From the NCBI GenBank assembly GCA_947374485.1, contig CANCCF010000083.1:1-15288 (forward strand): a stretch of 15,288 bases of DNA, written 5' to 3'. Source of the DNA: Comamonadaceae bacterium. GTDB taxonomy: Bacteria > Pseudomonadota > Gammaproteobacteria > Burkholderiales > Burkholderiaceae_C. The translations under genes and the position numbers were made by a program. This document shows, one piece after another, positions 13,318 through 15,288 of the stretch (position 1 is the stretch's first letter; each line of letters begins with the position of its first letter). The notes under the pieces were generated by a model. That model was not told the origin of the DNA. It worked only from the letters and a program-made list of their open reading frames with translations, and ran no database searches.

Positions 13318-15288
13318 ATGACCGGACTGGAAATCGCCCTTCTGTATTTGCTTGCCGCTGTGCTCGGCGTGGTGGCCTGCCGTCTGCTCAAGCTGCCCCC
13401 CATGCTGGGCTACCTGGGGGTAGGCGTGGTGATTGGGCCGAACACACGGGCCCTGTCGCAAAGTGTGGAGGCGGTGCAGCACCTGGGTGAATTTGGTGTG
13501 GTGTTCCTGATGTTTGTAATCGGCCTGGAGTTCAACCTGCCCAAGCTGCGGGCCATGCGCCAGCATGTGTTGGGCCTGGGGTTGCTGCAGGTGGTGTTGA
13601 CCATGCTGGTGGGCAGTGCGACCCTGCTGGCCCTGGCCCACTGGCTGCCCGGCCTGTGGGGCATGGACTGGAGGGCCGCACTCACCCTCTCGGGCGCCTT
13701 GGCCATGAGCAGCACCGCGATCGTCGTCAAACTGATGGTGGAGCGCCTGGAGCTGGACTCTGAACACGGCAAGCGCATCATGGGCGTGCTGCTGTTCCAG
13801 GACCTGGCATTGGTGCCGCTGCTGGTGCTGGTGCCCGCACTGGGCGCCTCGGCCGAACACCTGGCAACTGCTTTGGCCCTGGCCGCGCTCAAGGCCACGG
13901 TGCTGGTGACCCTTCTGCTGGTGGGCGGCCAGCATGTGATGCGGCGCTGGCTAACCCTGGTGGCGCGGCGCAAGAGCGACGAGCTGTTTGTACTCAACCT
14001 GCTGCTGATCACCCTCGGGCTGGCGTGGCTGACTGAGCAGGCCGGACTGAGCCTGGCGCTGGGCGCCTTTATTGCAGGCATGCTGATTTCGGAGACCGAA
14101 TACAAGCACCAGGTGGAAACCGACATTCGCCCCTACCACGACCTGCTGCTGGGGCTGTTTTTCATCAGCATCGGCATGCTGCTGGACTGGCACTTGGTGC
14201 TGCAAAACTGGGGGCTGGTGCTGCTGCTGGTGTTGATTCCCCCCTTGCTGAAGGTAGCGCTGGTCACTGCGCTGGCGCGGGGCCTGGGCAGCTCCACGGG
14301 GGCGGCACTGCGCACCGGGCTGTACCTTGGGCAGGCTGGTGAATTCGGCTTTGTGTTGCTGACGCTGGCTGAAGAAAATTCCCTTGTGCCTGCGGCCTTG
14401 CTCAACCCGATTCTGGCGGCCATGGTGCTGTCCATGGTCCTCACCCCGTTCATCGTGATGCACAGCAACCGCATCGTGCTGCGTTTGGTCTCCACCGAGT
14501 GGCTGCAGCAGTCGCTGCAGATGACCACGATTGCGCGCAAGTCCATCAACGTCAGCGGCCACATCATCATTTGCGGCTTTGGCCGCTGTGGCCAGAATCT
14601 GGCGCGCATGCTGGAGGCCGAGGGCATTGCCTACCTGGCTCTCGACCTGGACCCAGACCGCGTGCGCCAGGCCGCAGGTGCCGGACATGCGGTGGTGTAT
14701 GGCGATGCCGCGCGCCTGCAGGCCCTCAAGGCGGCGGGCCTGGCGCGGGCCAGCGCGCTGGTGGTGACCTATCTGGACGAGGCGGCTGCCTTCAAAGTGC
14801 TGGCCAACACCCAGGCCCATGCGCCCCAGGTGCCGGTGATTGTGCGCACCCAAGACGACCACAGCCTGGAAAAGCTGCAGGCCGCTGGCGCCACCGAGGT
14901 GGTGCCCGAAGCCATTGAGGGCTCGCTCATGCTGGCCAGCCATGCGCTGGCGCTGGTCGGCGTGCCCATGCGCCGGGTGATCCGCATCGTGCAGGAGCAG
15001 CGCGATGCGCGTTACAACCTGCTGCGCGGCTTTTTTCACGGGGCGGACGACAATTCGGTAGACGAACTCCAACTCGAGCGGTTGGCCACGGTCACCCTGG
15101 CGCCATCGGTTGGTGGGCCCCTGCGACCCTTGGCGGCTTATGCATTGGATTCATTGGGTGTACGCGTGCTCAGCTTGCGCCGCGGGCCCGGAACGCCCTT
15201 GGCCCCCGATGCCGAAACGCTGCTGCAGGACGGCGACACCCTGGTGCTGTCGGGCAATGCCGAGGCGCTGGCACTGGCTGAACAACGT
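13318..15288 (+). CDS. CPA2-family monovalent cation:proton antiporter (Kef type), 3' end cut by window
   Basis: 657 codons are visible and the frame is open at the window end. Residues 1 to about 385 form a Na+/H+ exchanger-type membrane domain with roughly 12 hydrophobic segments. It includes LGYLGVGVVIGPNT, FMFVIGLEFNL (the Kef-like Gly-Leu-Glu), LLFQDLALVPLL (the FQD motif of Kef/CPA2 ion sites) and FFISIGMLLDW. From about residue 410 a TrkA-N/RCK domain begins with HIIICGFGRCGQNLARML (GxGxxG dinucleotide fold), and a TrkA-C-like domain starts near 590. It likely exchanges K+ (or Na+) for protons across the inner membrane under ligand control. The extra C-terminal domain recalls KefB/YbaL-type proteins; a subfamily name is not assigned. 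It is divergent from kdsD. Confidence 0.93.
   Translation, partial: MTGLEIALLYLLAAVLGVVACRLLKLPPMLGYLGVGVVIGPNTRALSQSVEAVQHLGEFGVVFLMFVIGLEFNLPKLRAMRQHVLGLGLLQVVLTMLVGSATLLALAHWLPGLWGMDWRAALTLSGALAMSSTAIVVKLMVERLELDSEHGKRIMGVLLFQDLALVPLLVLVPALGASAEHLATALALAALKATVLVTLLLVGGQHVMRRWLTLVARRKSDELFVLNLLLITLGLAWLTEQAGLSLALGAFIAGMLISETEYKHQVETDIRPYHDLLLGLFFISIGMLLDWHLVLQNWGLVLLLVLIPPLLKVALVTALARGLGSSTGAALRTGLYLGQAGEFGFVLLTLAEENSLVPAALLNPILAAMVLSMVLTPFIVMHSNRIVLRLVSTEWLQQSLQMTTIARKSINVSGHIIICGFGRCGQNLARMLEAEGIAYLALDLDPDRVRQAAGAGHAVVYGDAARLQALKAAGLARASALVVTYLDEAAAFKVLANTQAHAPQVPVIVRTQDDHSLEKLQAAGATEVVPEAIEGSLMLASHALALVGVPMRRVIRIVQEQRDARYNLLRGFFHGADDNSVDELQLERLATVTLAPSVGGPLRPLAAYALDSLGVRVLSLRRGPGTPLAPDAETLLQDGDTLVLSGNAEALALAEQR

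Noticed and set aside
13951..15072. 373-codon minus-strand frame inside the antiporter gene
   Set aside because: Gln/His-rich shadow frame opposite a well-supported membrane protein.

Overview
The window looks like chromosomal DNA of a GC-rich betaproteobacterium, most likely Burkholderiales/Comamonadaceae. This is inferred from the metX-metW pair, the kdsD-kdsC-lptC order, the glycine-rich RRM protein and the overall protein style; no rRNA or other strict marker is present. Both ends cut through genes.

Left part (1-3460), all on the minus strand: an apparent operon metX-metW-M20 peptidase. Upstream of metX lies a compact leader with a sigma70-like -10 box, a sequence that closely matches a SAM-II riboswitch, and a strong intrinsic terminator ahead of the start codon. 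Methionine synthesis is therefore probably shut by SAM through premature termination. Divergent from it (3459-5438, +) is a membrane acyltransferase of the OafA type with a C-terminal SGNH domain, probably modifying a surface polysaccharide.

Middle (5439-9570): about 660 bases of decayed DNA with a recognisable fragment of an IS110-family transposase, then a complete bufferin-type cluster. On the minus strand this reads bufA (DUF2282 precursor with four Cys), bufB (DUF692 maturase), bufC (DUF2063 partner) and bufD (DoxX-like membrane protein). Divergently on the plus strand lie an ECF sigma factor and a 65-residue zinc-binding anti-sigma factor. The shared intergenic region carries a striking inverted repeat whose two halves face the two transcription units. 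The cluster is expected to make a modified, copper-handling periplasmic peptide under ECF control.

Right part (9571-15288): a glycine-rich single-RRM RNA-binding protein with a long leader and a bidirectional terminator. Convergent to it is the minus-strand operon kdsD-kdsC-lptC-SDR (Kdo synthesis and LPS transport, with one-base stop/start overlaps), which lacks lptA and lptB at the usual place. Divergent from kdsD is a CPA2/Kef-type cation:proton antiporter that runs off the right edge; both of these genes have -10-like boxes so close to their ATG that leaderless transcripts are possible.

No tRNA, rRNA or CRISPR array was seen.
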